Made by a program: the position numbers and the translations under genes. 64,000 nt of DNA, taken from NCBI GenBank assembly GCA_003952965.2, contig CM025851.1, positions 15,861,643 through 15,925,642 on the forward strand, given 5' to 3'. Within the stretch, counting starts at the first letter, position 1. Every line of letters starts with the position of its first letter. Shown here piece by piece: positions 34,386-47,862 of this stretch. Source of the DNA: Morella rubra (Eukaryota; Streptophyta; Magnoliopsida; Fagales; Myricaceae). The notes beneath the pieces were generated by a model. That model saw only the letters and a program-made list of their open reading frames with translations. It did no database searches and was not told where the DNA came from.

Positions 34386-37300
34386 TCAGCTGATTTCTTG
34401 AAGCTGGATGACTGCATCAAAGCTGAATGTTTCACCTGCCTCAAATGTGGTTTCAAGATCTTCGAAACTCTGCTCAATTCTCAAGTCTTTGCCAACTTTT
34501 AAACCTTCCTGCAAAAATTTAAAATCGCAAAATTTAAACCTTTCCTTCAACATGTGATTGGAAACACCACAAAATCCCCAATCTTCAAGAGATAGGCTTG
34601 TGTGCCCCTGTAAAATGTAACTGTTGCCCTGGAGGCCCGATTGTACTAAGCACCTTGTATTCCCCTATTGGGAAATGAAATCCACCACCATTGCTTAGAA
34701 AAAAAATATCCCCAATCTTCAAGAGAGGAGGAGGTGATCATGTTCTAGGATAACGCACTGCTAGGATGCAGTTCAGCATCAATATAGGTCAAGTACAGGC
34801 AAAATGATAAGGGTGATGGAAGAACTACCAAATGCAGGTTTACTAGAAAAAAAGGCGCCTATTCCCCTAAACAAAGTTCCTCGAAGCAATGAACAAAGAT
34901 AATACCCATCATGACAAAACAAATTACAAATGAACATAGTTGAAATATGGTGGACATGCATATCTAGAGTAAAGCTATTGTCTTTGACGTTGAACACCCA
35001 CTCAAAAGATCCTTTAATCTCCTATCATATCTAATACTAGACAATGCCACACGGTTCGAACTATGCACAAGCTATTAGGATTTAACATGCCAGGCACTGA
35101 AACAAACAATACAATTCCTGGTTTCCATTATTCAATACGTGTGTTAGACTTCCTAAAATGCTACAGGAAGTATGATATTAGAAAAGGTCAATTTTGGTGT
35201 ACGAAAAATAGGTTGGTTATCTCTTAAAAATATATTCTTTTATAAGGTTCAACAATTGGAAATGAAGATTTGAATTTCATAACATCAAGTGCAAGCATTG
35301 GAATTCTTTTGACAGGATTTACCTACTATTATATAAAGCATGGCTAATATGAAGCTAATTTATCAAAGTAAGAAGCAAGCATTGTTTAAATGAAGCAAAT
35401 GCAAGTAAAGAAGAAACCTTCCCATATCTAGTTGACACAAATTACTGAATCAAATCCAATTTAATAACTATTACCTTTTCTACAAATTCCCCTATGGAAG
35501 AATTCATTACTGCCACGATTACTTGCTTGTAAACTTCAGAAGGTCCAAGGACTTCCAAAAGAATGTCTCTTGGTATCTGTAAACACCAAAAAAAGTGAAA
35601 TGCAACCTCTCCAGTCAACAAAATTATTAACCTGCAATGCTTGTGTGTGTCTTATGTTTATGCTTACGTGCATATCAATAGCAAGGCACATGTAAAGTAG
35701 GTTAGTTGATAATTCGTCTACGCATGTAAGCAGTACTAATCTCTCTTTCTGTCTCTCTGTCTCTAAAACTATCACAAAACCAAAACGTGCACTGCATGCA
35801 GCTCAGAGTCATCATATATGAACGCATGCATGCATGTCAGTGGGTATCAATCTCTGCTGGTTCATGCATGTGTCCCTGTTGGGTGGTTTAGATGGGTGCA
35901 ACCACATGGATATGATGGAAACTACCTTAAATGATCCAGAGGAGCTATTTGGCTTCTCCATATTACGAAATAAAAGAGCTACCAGGCCAGAAATTAAGCA
36001 GAACAGGGCATAATGGTCTCCTCCAAAGAACAACCACTTCTAAAACTTGAAAGAGAAAAAGTACAAGTCCCGCTGCCAAAAAGTTAGCTTAGAGTATAGA
36101 GATGTTTGTAGTTGTTCAGTACACACATGTTACCAACTTCAATATGATGAACCGATATTTCATTGATAGGAAGATAGTGTACTACATCTAACAAACGAAC
36201 TTCAAATATCAGATACGTGTACCAACAACCATTTTCCAAGCTCTTTGATCTGTAAGGAGCATGTATCACGTGTGGCTGGTAAGTGTTAGAGTGGATGATG
36301 TGTCCCAAGGATGCCACACCGAGACATCCTCACTTAACTTCCAATTGTAAACCATTCACCACTTAAATTACTAATAACAATACGTCAAATAAGTTGACTG
36401 CAAGCGGAAGCAGAGTCAAAAGACAAAGAAACTTACATCTGGTGTTTTTCCTGGTAGTCCTCAAATTGTTTGTCAGATACAACATAGCCAAAAGGAAGAA
36501 ATCATGACAAGAAGATGTTAGAGTATATTGATAAGAGGAAAAGAAAAACACACTAGCATATATGTGCAGACTTGCTTCATACAATCATTGCAGCTCATTT
36601 GCTGTTGTAAATTAGCTGCATCCGAGCTTCCACAACTAAAAAAGAGACTCATGATTTTCTTTCATTTTTTGATTTGAGTTTGCAAAAAAAAAAAAGCTCC
36701 GCCCCTCCTGGACTACGGTGATTTTTCAAATTTTACCATCAGTAGTTCCAAAAACATTTAAAGAAATGAATCTCCATTTAAAAATCTTCCCCAGGAAAAA
36801 AATTCTTACCTCCTTTAACTCTTCGAAAGCCAGGGATTGGCTGGGCTGCAGCAACCATTTTGTCAAAAACATCGTCAAAAATTGCTTGGGTTCTGGCACC
36901 AAGTACCTCGACATGTATCTGGTGACAAAAAGTTTTGAAGAAAATTTGCGGTAGAAATCAATAATTGTAGAGTCTAATCATGACCTTCCGCATGAAAAAT
37001 TTGTTGATCATCCAACAGCAGAAATTAAGAGGGAAAGGATCATCTTGACTACAGTATGGATCTAGATATTCTGCAATACCGTTAGTTCTCCGGCCCCATT
37101 GACACTTGTCCTAGTGACAGAGAAATCATCAAACTGATAACAAGAAACTCCAACATCTTCCGCACCTAAGAAAGTAACTCAAACCATTATTTTGCAGAAC
37201 GGTAAACAACAAAAACATTAGACAGAAACTCAGCAGTCCGATTTGGAAGAGAGTGAATTGGATTTGCACCTGATACTATAGCACAAACCGCAGGAAGATA

Positions 37301-37709
37301 TTCATGGCTTCCCCTGTGAATTGAAAGGAAAACGTAAAAGAAAAATATAAGGCGCATACGCAAGTTTTACATATTTTTTTTTTCTAAGCATACGCAAGTT
37401 TCACTGGTTGTTAAAAAAACTACCCGAATTTACTCCTTAAAAAAATGACAGACTTTTTCTAGCCTCGGAATTTAGCCAAGAAAAAAAATGTGCTAAAGCA
37501 AATACGAAGAAGTAGATTCTTAATAACAGTAAATGTTCTCAAACTCGAAGTACTCAAGGCTCTGTAAGTTCAGAGAATAGTATTACCGTGCGCGAAATGG
37601 TCGAGAACCGTATCTCAAGTGGCCTGAAAAATGCGAGTTTCTGCGAGAAAAATTTGGAGCAAAGCCATCTACGAGTTTCTTGTGACTTATTGTCTACACC
37701 AAATCCCAT
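34386..37709 (-). CDS. Small trigger-factor N-domain protein (paralogue 1), 5' end uncertain
   Basis: Plant proteins with only the ribosome-binding N-domain of bacterial trigger factor are usually plastid-predicted; their role is poorly known. Exons read with confidence: 37110-37080, 36918-36810, 36450-36437 (a 14-nt microexon), 35576-35475 and 34508-34386. They give HVEVLGARTQAIFDD, IPGFRRVKGGKTPD, IPRDILLEVLGPS and DLRIEQSFEDLE, ending QLQEIS. Exon lengths 109, 14 and 102 equal those of the plus-strand paralogue at 41132-43536. The 5' part is unsure. An exon 37709-37587 starting MGFGVDNKSQ and a second exon 37313-37270 fit the phases, but exon 2 then has an in-frame TGA near 37302. Either the gene is broken there or the true start or splice differs; for instance a donor GTTCTC inside exon 1 joined straight to 37110 keeps the frame open. 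The core is intact. Confidence 0.75.
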
Positions 37710-38245
37710 TTTCGTGAAGTAAAATCATCACTGTAGAGTGCAAAAACCTCAAAGATTGGCAAAAAATAAAAAAGACAGCGAGGAAGGATACCTTCGGACT
37801 TAAACAGAGGAAGAAGGTATTAACGGTTATTTCCATTATCTCCTTCTTCTCCTCCTCCCTCTAGCGTTCGGCTTTATCAGACAGCGCTCAGCTGCAGAAA
37901 CGACGACGTTGTTGCGTGGGTGAACAAAAAGAGCACAGAGCAGTGCTTTTTGGTTCGGCCGATTATTCAAAAATATCGTATACGAAAATGCGTAGAGCCG
38001 AAACGTCCTAAAATGAGTGATAAACTTGAATAAAAGAACGACGAGTCGTTGCCTCCTCGGTTGTCAGCGTTTTCGACTGCTCCCCTGTGGACCCTATCTT
38101 GCGCTGCGAAAAGAGCGTCGTTTACGATGCAACGTTCAGTTGTGGCTCGTCTGCAAGACTGCAACCAAACAGCAACTCGTTGATTAGGAGGACGAAACTT
38201 GGATAAGTTTTTTGCGAGAACACGAAACATTACATAGGAAGCAGA
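37710..38245. promoter_or_regulatory. Shared divergent promoter region of the two trigger-factor-like genes
   Basis: 536 bases separate the two presumed start codons, which point away from each other. A CT-rich leader lies near 37840-37865. I could not assign individual promoter elements. Confidence 0.4.
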
Positions 38246-41200
38246 ATGGCTTCAATCGCAACGGCGGTGAAGACTGTTCCTTCAGAATTGAGACAACTTC
38301 GAACTCCCAGAGTACGAAACCAAGTAGTTTTTTTTTTTTGGTTCTTTTACTACAGTTTATAGAATCACCAACAGCTCTTTAAGGAATTTCATGAACAGAG
38401 CTGTGGTCGTCTGGTGCGTCTGTTTGAGGAAAAATAATGGGATTAAATGTTACTACTTTTCTAGTTCCCGGTTTTTGGCTAATTGATTAGTGGGGTGTCA
38501 GAATAATGGTTTGTTAGGAAACCCAATTGGTCACCGTTTGAGTATTGTCGTCAAGTAATGGGGATGTTATGGACCATAGTTTTATGTAAAACTGTGGCTT
38601 GTCACGATTTTGTCAGATGTACTAGGCTACAATGATTGTGTCTGTTTCTCCTATAATGTATGATGCATTAAGTTCATACAATTAATATGTAGCCTATTGA
38701 GCTTTGAGGATGATGTAGGTGGCCTTTCTAAAGCCTAATCATCTTCATTCTTTGGGTTCTCCTTTTATATTGTCTCATCGATATCTTCTCCCACCTCATA
38801 AGATGATCAAGGTTTTCTGATTGTTCAAGCCTCAAATTACATTTTTCCGATATTTATATAATTCAACTGGATTGTCTTCGCCAGCAACCTTCTGTAACAA
38901 GCTGCCGCATTAATGTTCTCACATGTCGAAACTCCACATGCATCAATTTCTGCAATTCACAGCAATTTCTGCTTGGGAGGTAAGTCATTAATTTAAGTAA
39001 TTTTTTCTTAGATTCGTATGCTTATTTGATAGATATATCTTCTTTTATCGCATAATGCAAGAGGAGTAATTGAGACAAGTTTTTTTACTCCCTCCAATGG
39101 TGTATGCTCAGCTTATTGTGATCCAAACTGATTTGGTTTTGTATGAACCGCAAAGGGAACATACATAGTGTCAAAAACATAATTATCTATGAAATGTCAA
39201 AAATCTTTCCGTTATCTAGAGTAATTTCTTTTTGTGTGCCTGATCATACCAGGATATCATATGAGAAATCACATTTTGGGAAACAGTTTACATCAATGAA
39301 TAATCCTATGATGCATTGAGTTTGAAATTACTAGTCTTTCTGTATTGCCTAGTTTACATATGCTTCTTAAATTGATTTACCTGTTGAACAGTAAACCTAT
39401 TGTAAAAGAACAAGATTTACATTAAGGCAATATGTACATGCTGACCTCTTCTACAGATCTCGAGGGTAGTGATTTATTTGCATTACCCCCTTATAGGATG
39501 CTAAATAACAGATCCCTTTTTTATGTGCATCTGTGTGTTCGCATCAACTTTTAGTTAGGTTACTTCGTTTCCCAACTTTACTTCCCCAGCTTCGTACTTC
39601 TCCTACATCAAAAATGTTGCATGCCAAACTTTTAGTTTGTTGTATCGAAATTCCTTAAGCCTTGTGATATCACCATACCAAGCTGGATTGTATTTAATTT
39701 GCTATTGTTTCAAGATTTTGTAGATTTTTCTTAGAGAAGCATTTATTTACATATTTTTGTTATTTTCAGGTTAGTATTTCCTAGTAGTCCCCATAGGAGG
39801 GATCTAAGACGTTTGCCCAAACAGATAGCTGCATCTAGTTCTGGTGAAGTTCACTGCAGACTCTGATCATGATTATGTTCAGTTTCTTTGTTCGTTCTCA
39901 TTCTGTCTTTTCTATTATTATATTATCAGGTTGATTGATCGGAAGTCTGGACATCTCTGACTCCTACACTTGTTCTATTGTCTGTAATCGGTAATTTGGT
40001 GTTGTAGGTTTAGAGGCATCTATTACAGATCAGAAGGGAAATGCAGTAACGTTGAGAGATGCTAAGATAGTTATTGAGTCTCAAGATGAAAATAAGATAC
40101 AAGTGAGCCTGCAAGATCAAATTGTATTATGCATCTGTGTTGTTGATTGTTCATCCCCAATTACTCGTCTTTACTTTTCTATGAAGTGATGATATGATGT
40201 TTCTCTAAGCATTAGTGGTAGTTTTGGACGATTGCTTTGATGTTCGTTTCCTTCCTATTGCTTTATTCTTGCATACTGTGCCAGTCAATAGGTTTTTCCT
40301 TCCTTTTTTTTATCTTGAATGAATCTTCCTCCCTAACAATTAACTGTTAGGATTTGTTCCAACTGTGTGTTTCCAGGGATCTGAGCTGGGTCAAGCTCAT
40401 CACTGATCGGTGACTTTGAAGCACAGACCTTATATATCAAAGATTTTTACATGGCTTAAAAATTTATTTTTCAGTTTTTCTTTACTGATAACCTGTCTAT
40501 GGAGAACGAATCAGATTATTTTAATGGCTGTAATGTTCTTTGGATCTTTCTCTACCATGATGTGATTGGTTGGAGTTGTTATTCATTTGTAGGTGAAACT
40601 AGAAATTTAAGTGTCAATATCCATCAGCAAGTAGTAGTTTTCACTAAACCAGTTTTTTACCCTCCCTGCAATGACTGTGAATATTAATTCATAATTACGA
40701 AGTTCAACTGATCAAGTTCTTCTTCATTTGGCCCAGTTTGTTTGGCTCCTCGAGTTCTATATTCTGCATATTGTTTAAAAGGTTAGTATTTCAATTGATG
40801 AAAATGAGTGAGAGGAGAACATAAAACTGTTGCTCTTCTATGCTTATTGGAAATTCAAAACACTAGCTTATCTAGTTAGCCATGGAAGTTGCCATTTATG
40901 TCTTTGGTAAATGTAACGGGAAAGCCATTGCGAAGTATCTTTTTTCTTGCTTGTCGATGTTGCTAAAACAATACCTGCAAATACCTAAAAAATGCTTGGT
41001 CCTGGAGGCAACAAAAGGTTCCTTTTAACCTTTGCGGAATTATTGCCCAGATTTCAGCATTCTTCTGGATTTTGCTGTATTGAGGTGTTAGTGGACCTTT
41101 TTTTATAATTCTCGTGATGTTCAATTGGTAGCTAAGAGTGGAGTTGACTGGGGATGAGACGCAAAAAGTATTTGATCAAGTTTTGGCAAATTTAGCTCGC

Positions 41201-43762
41201 ACAGCACCTCCAGTTCCAGGATTTCGTAGGCAAAAAGGAGGTATTACTGATTTCCCCCTGATTAAGTTGTTCAAGTTGTAACTTTTTGTTATACATGTTT
41301 TCTGATCAGAAAAAAATGATATACTCATGGTATGAAGTTTCTCAAGATAAGGGGTCCTTTTTCCTGGAGGGGCACAGGTGGATTCAAAAGATCTAGAATG
41401 ATATGGTTGATTTTATGAATCATAGCTGGAAATTCTTAGGTGCTTTGTAGACTTGTAGTTATATGAGACACAAATATACATATCTTTGTATATATATGCA
41501 TGTGTTCTGTACCCGAATTCTTAGAATTGCATCAGATAGCTTTACTATTCTTATTTAGGTTTGAGGCACCAAAGAAATAATGTATTCATTTTACTGCCTC
41601 CCATGTTATATAATATAACTCAAAACAAAAAGGACTTGTAGTTCTATGTGAATGCGACTGTTTTAGGATTTTAGTTACACTTTTTACAGCTCAACTGGTG
41701 GCTCTTACCTTTCAGTTAATTCTCAAGAACTTGGGATTTAATCCCATAGAGCTGATAAACCTTTTTCTTAGATCTAATAAGTACCTTGTGTCAGAATTGA
41801 GAAATTCTATGGCTCAAATCTTTTTTTTTTTTTTGTAATCTATGTGACCAATTGGAGGCAATCTATTTATTCAAGAGAAAAAAAGGAGGCAATCTATCTA
41901 TCTTATCAAAATGAATTGTTCACTGGATTCTGGATGGATGCGGCCCAATCCAAGGAAGGGAATGCTAATAAAAGATCAAAGATCTGCTCCAACTTCTTGT
42001 TATTCGAGACTGGGGGAATATGGAATGGAAAAACAAAACAATATGATGAGATTATGGAAGTACCGAGCTTTTTTTTGCCACTGCACTGTTTATTCTAGGT
42101 TTACTGCTTTTTTATACTTTAAATAGAAGTATATAAACCTTAAGTAAAAATGATTCATTTGAGATTGTACCCTCCAGAAAAAAAGGGGGGAAGGGGTCAA
42201 GTGATTTTTTTATTTTTAACTTTGAAAGGATCGATATATACTATTAAGGAACAGATGTTCTGAACCTGGCTAGGCATGACCGATAAAGTGAACGAGCACC
42301 TGAAGTAGCCTTGAGGATAAGCCTTCAAAATGTATCTGCAAGGACTAATCTAGTTCAAGTCACACACTCCCATAATCCATTCTCTTTGGAAAAATCCCTC
42401 TTTTTCAATGGAACATTGGGACTTCTGTGTGTTAGGTTCCAAAGATACAGGTAGATTAGAATGAGAGTATCTTTGTTGTCCTTTCATTTCAAAATTTGTG
42501 TTTTCTGCAGCTTATTACTTTGTCAATACACGAATTCTAACAATATTTGGTTTTGCTTGTGCACTGGTGCTACTCAAGGGAAAACATCACAGGCAAGTGG
42601 CTTCTAACCTTGGGATTTTTGACAAAAACTACCGTTTGACATTTCCTGAATTCCGGTGTTCATTTTTTTTTATGCTTTTTCTCAAAACATTTCACCTCTG
42701 GTTATCCTTTACTCTTCAAAGACTTTAATTTGGTCTCAAATGTTGGTTACTTAGAGAGGGGATCAACATATTTTAACATCCTATCCTCAAACTGTGGTTT
42801 CATTGATCTTGACTTCTAAAATTGCATTTCATACAGTAGAGGCTATTTCGGGTGTCCAGGGAAAACGGAATTGTCACCATCGTACTGTTCCTACCATAAG
42901 GCGTAAACTCTGCTACCAACACCCTCCTTATAGAACCTTAGATCCCAACCTCCACCCTTATCGATTGTCTGCAAGTATGCCACATGGACAAAGGAATCTA
43001 AGTTAGGGGCTGTAATGTGTCAAAGGAGCTTGTCGCACCAGAAAATCCAATACTATTATTTCACCACCTTTAAACTTTAAACCGGACAATGTTGACTAGT
43101 ACCGTATAATTTTAATATAAACACATTAGGAAGAACTAGTGTAAACGTATAGATGAACTCCAGATGCCTGGTCTTTATGAATTTCTGGTATGTAATTAAT
43201 CTGATTAGCATCTCACGTGTATTTATGTGTGGTGCTCTTGCATGTCTCCTACATATGATTGTCAACCTAGTGGGAGAGATGGCAATTTTTGATGCGTTTA
43301 AAATGTCTTAATCTAAGCTAGTCTGTCATCTTTATCAATTTTTGGATCTATTTGCTTTTGGATTTTCTGTGGTTGCATACTTGCATACACTTCACTTCTG
43401 CTTTGTGAGATGACAAACTTTTGGCTTCCCCCAGGTCCCGAAGAGCTTCCTCCTACAGATACTTGGTGAGGAGCGTGTCACCAAGTTTGTCATACAAGAA
43501 ATAGTTAACTCAACCATGGCCGATTATGTAAAGAAGGTAATTCGTCGTGTCATGACAACTTGGTAAATGCGTCTATTTTGAAAAATTCAATTAATCATTT
43601 GGACCCCTAACTCAATACCAGGAAAATATCAAGGTCAAGGAGAACAAAATCAGCACAACCGAAACGGCAGAAGAACTGAAGTCATTGTTCACTGCTGGGA
43701 AAGAATTTGGATTTAACGCTATAATTGAACTGGAAAATTTGGAAACTGAGACATCAAGCTGA
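38246..43762 (+). CDS. Small trigger-factor N-domain protein (paralogue 2)
   Basis: Predicted plastid protein of 231 residues carrying a single trigger-factor N-terminal (ribosome-binding) domain, like Arabidopsis AT2G30695 as far as I recall. Eight exons: 38246-38311, 38885-38979, 39770-39843, 40008-40102, 41132-41240, 42579-42592, 43435-43536, 43622-43762. The N-terminal 75 or so residues are rich in Ser, Arg and Cys and fit a transit peptide. The domain starts near VIESQDENKIQLRVELTG. The signature loop PGFRRQKGG is completed by the microexon (KTSQ) and VPKSFLLQILG. The protein ends NLETETSS. The microexon GGAAAACATCACAG is 14 nt and is followed by a GC donor (GCAAGT at 42593). The paralogue lies head-to-head on the other strand with the same exon lengths. 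No frame breaks. Confidence 0.88.
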
Positions 43763-44416
43763 ATCTCCAAGGTAATGGGATGATATTCTTCCTTGGGCTG
43801 GAGGAGGGCTTGAACTCGAGTTTATGAGTCAGTATTTTGTAAGCGTATACATCGCAAGTAGTGGGATGACCCACGACATAAAAGATCAAAAAACCAATAG
43901 CTCCCAAATATTCTCCCTGTTATAAGAAAAGGGCAGAACAAGAACAAAGAAAAAAAAAAACTAACCCTGTATAAATGTACCTTAATCCTCTGTTAAAAAT
44001 CTCAGCGAGTAGGCTTTCTTCCAAGGGAAAATAAATACTTATGGAGTTGCTAAGTTCACCATGATTTTTGTCAGAAAAGAAACCCAACCGCCCCCCCCAC
44101 AAAACAAAATCTTCTCTGAGATTGGCATGATAATATTGGCAAGTTGATTTTGATATAGAGATAGAGATAATCAAATGGTAGGAAAGATATGATCGAGTAA
44201 GTACACGTAAGTTTATCTCTAACCCCTGATGTCTAATTTTCCTTCAAGTCTGGATGTATGAAATTTTGCTTGTCATTAGCTTTAACTGATCTAGTGGTCT
44301 AAACAAATGATTAGGTATAAGTAATACAAATCTACACTGTCATGCTCGATTTTGGCATTTCAAGGAATATAAATAGTATGGATGTCACCGGCAATCAAAG
44401 GTTACACTCTTGAGTT
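43763..44416. other. Convergent 3' spacer
   Basis: Lies between the 3' ends of the plus-strand trigger-factor-like gene and the minus-strand MATE gene. It must contain both 3' UTRs; nothing else is seen. Confidence 0.4.
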
Positions 44417-47400
44417 TTATATCGTATCTAAGCCTTCATCTTGGCCGCTCCACCTCCTCATTCTTTCTGATGCTTCTTCTACCTGCAATTCAAGTTTAAA
44501 TGATTAAAGACAGAGATTTCATATTGCTCGATAATCTTTGTAAGATTTTGTATTCCACATGCAACTCCCCTAGCCCATGTAGCAGTGAAAATGTGTAGGT
44601 ATTGTCTAAACAATCTTTGAGAAAGTGATGAATGTAATCATTCTGACCTCTTTCTTCCAGTTAGTCTTACAAATGATGAACACCAGGATCAGTGTCTGTA
44701 AGAATGTCCCGCAAATCATGCCAATCCAGATTCCCTACAGCGTCAGAAAAAGAAAAAAAAGAAACTAAAATCAAGTGCTACAGTAAAAGTTCCTGTTGGA
44801 TTAGGCAAGTGAAAGTGATATTTTTTACCTTCACTCCAAATTTAACCTTGTACCCAAGAAGAAAGCCAAGAGGGAGTCCTATAGCGTAATAGCAAATCAA
44901 GTTTATATAAGCCACTAAAGCTTGCCAACCTCCTCCAACAGCAACGCCTGCAAAGATATCATGGTCATGCTTGATTTCCAATTTTCCTGTGCTAAACAAA
45001 CAACATTTGGGTGCATGGTTTTGATGAGACTAAGATTTTCTGTAATTTTCTGTCTGAATTGTATGATGCAATTCAAAGAGAGATAAGATATAACAAGCGA
45101 ATCTCATTGTAGGTTTATGTTGCATAAAACTTTACATGGACAACACTAGATTGTTTAGGATCCACCTATTATGTTTCTCTCTCTCCAAATTGCACTATGT
45201 AATTCAAGTAGAAAATCGCAAAAAATTCTAATATGTTATGCTGTTGGCTTTCTCTTTACCTGATATGACAGGCTGAACACTGTTAAGTATCATGGTTACA
45301 CCAAGAAGAACTGCTAAATGGGAAACAGCCCGTTGCATCTCTTTGCTGCCTGTAAAGAGGATGGCAAAATAGTCTTTAGCAGCCAGGATAAGGGTGCCGA
45401 AGAAAATCCCAATGAAGAGAGACTCGATGATTGTGACAATGACCGAGTACTTCGCTGCTTTGGGGTGTCCAGATCCAAGCTCATTGGAAACCCTAACACT
45501 GGAAATGAATCAAAGGAAAATGGTTATTCATGATCCGAGAAGCAAGCATGAGTTGTTGAAGAAAAAATGAAGTTTCTTCTCTCTTTTTTTTTTTTTTTTC
45601 CTCGAACCTTATTGCAGCATTGACGCCAATAAACAACATGCCTTCCCACCCATTCAGATTCATGCTGAAACATCAAAAAACAAAACAAAAATTAACACTT
45701 AATACTTGGAATCGGAAAAGTGATTTTTGAAAACTGTATTATATAGCCATATACTAATTTCCGTACTCTTTAGATCAAACTTGTAATGCTGAAACTAAAA
45801 GCAGCAAATAAAAATTGTCACATCTGGTTTTGATTGGAGTACTTTATGAAATTTATAATCGGAGTTTGGTCAGTAAGCCGGTTAATCTCTCTAAAATTTA
45901 TCGTGACATTAAATTTAATTCGTGATAATATTAGGTTAGGTCTGTCCAAACTTAATGCACGTGAGCGAATAAGTGTTTAGATTTATCTCGTTATCCGAAA
46001 AAGAAACTAAAAGAAGCAAACAAGAATGTCACATCTGATTTTCTCGAGAATGACTGAGGTACTTTTCGAACATGCAGTCTTTTTCCCACGACCTGTTGTC
46101 CTTTTATCTTTCTCGAGCTGGTAACAGAAATTGTGAGAGTTCGCCTGTTCCAAGTGACCACTTGGTCTCCAAGGTTGTTAATTAAGGAGTTAAAACGAAT
46201 AAATGTTGTCTTACCAAATTGAAAGGGAGCCAACTGCAATGATAGGATCCTCCAGATGTCCGGTCAGAACAATTATGGTCATGAAATACCAAATCTCTAG
46301 ACAAATCATCACAGCTGAAGCAATGGAGAGTCTCACGAACGCCCACATATCTTTGAAGGCCAACAATGACAATCCCTTCCACCCATCCTTGCACCAACCA
46401 ACAACATAAAACGCCTGACTCAAAGCAATGCCCCACGCCGATATGTCATAGGCAGCAGCAGCACCAGCAGTACCCCAGCCAAACAATGTAATGAAGAGAT
46501 ATAGGACGCCAATGTGTAGGACAAAAGACGCAAAACCAAGCCACGCCAGAACTCCAACCTTGCTCTGTGACTGCAAGAACTTCTGAGTAGGAAAGTTGAT
46601 AGCAAGTGAAAACATTTGAGGGATAGTCTGCATGGAAAACCTTCCAGCAAGTTCTGCAATGTCATCTTCTTGTCCAAGGAGTTTGAGGATTGGCGTGGCG
46701 AATAGGTAGAGAGGCAAAAGGAAGAAGCAGGCCAAAAAGAGAATTATCCACGAACGCTGCAAATATACCCCTAGCATTTCCACTTGCCCGGCACCAAAGG
46801 CCTGACCACATAAAGTCTCCAGTGCACTTCCCATACCAAGCTGCGATTTCGTTTAACAAAGATTAAGGGTCGGTAAAATACTTTCATTCATTCTGATAGA
46901 ATAATTATGAATCACTTCAACGGTTTAGTGATGTAACAACAGAGGAAAAAACAAGGTTTCCATGCAACTAAATATATGTCCAAACCTAAGGGACAGTGAT
47001 AAGAGAAAGCTAACCCAGAAAATAGCTCATGCTTTATTTCATGTGGAGAGCAAGAAATTTTGCTAGAACCCCCCACGAGTTTATTCTGTTCTTGAATTCT
47101 AAGGACATATTTCATTTCACACTGGTTTGAAAGGATGAAAGAAAAAGAAAAGAAAAGAAAAGGAAAGAGCAAAGAAGTTGCAAGTAGAAGGATACGTAAA
47201 ATTATACACAAAACAAAACTGCATCATTTTTGGCAATCGAAGGGTTAAATTTTTTTTCACCAGATGTACAATCGAGCTAACACTTGCATGAAGAGTTTTG
47301 TTATTTGAACACTAACACGTATTTTGTTTGCTACAAACCTTAAAGAATAATACACGAAATGTACAAGTATGGAATAGGAGAAAATGTAAGATAGAAACTG

Positions 47401-47862
47401 GGAGGAAAAACGAATCTACAGATGGCAGAATCTAACCAAGAAGCCAAAAGAGAAGTTTGCTATGACAGACAGGGAAATTGCGACGGCAGAGAGCTCCACA
47501 TTTCCGATGTGTCCAACAAATATACTCGTAAAGGAGTTTATCCCATAGTTGCACAAAATGTTGAACGCTATAGGGCCTGCAATTGCCCATAGCTTCGCAG
47601 TCTCTGAATAACAGATATATTTTACGTCTTCAAAATTTTTTGGAGGAGGATAATCCCCAGCATTGGTCTCTATCAACTTCGTTGGCGCATGATGGAGCTC
47701 CGTCGGGGTCTCCAAGACGATACCATCTATCAACGGAGCTCCACTCCGGGACCCTAGTTCTTGCCTAGGTGATGATCCAGCAGAGGATAAACTATTCCTT
47801 TCCTCTGCTTCGAGTGCCTCATTTCCTTTCTTATCCCCTATTTTGACTGATTTTGAATGCAC
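44417..47862 (-). CDS. MATE efflux transporter (DETOXIFICATION family)
   Basis: Twelve-helix multidrug and toxin extrusion carrier of the plant DTX clade that includes DTX33/DTX35, which act at the vacuolar membrane on anions or flavonoids; the substrate here is not determinable. Seven exons on the minus strand: 47862-47437, 46840-46215, 45664-45608, 45498-45260, 44947-44829, 44734-44648 and 44482-44417, giving 539 residues. About 80 hydrophilic residues precede the first helix. MATE words: LWAIAGPIAFNILCNYG, SALETLCGQAFGAGQ, QSQSKVGVLAWLG, NGWEGMLFIGVNAAIS, VRVSNELGSGHPKAAK, GVAVGGGWQALVAYIN. All junctions are GT-AG and the frame holds throughout. The ATG chosen is the first in the open frame; upstream DNA is not coding. 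Confidence 0.93.
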
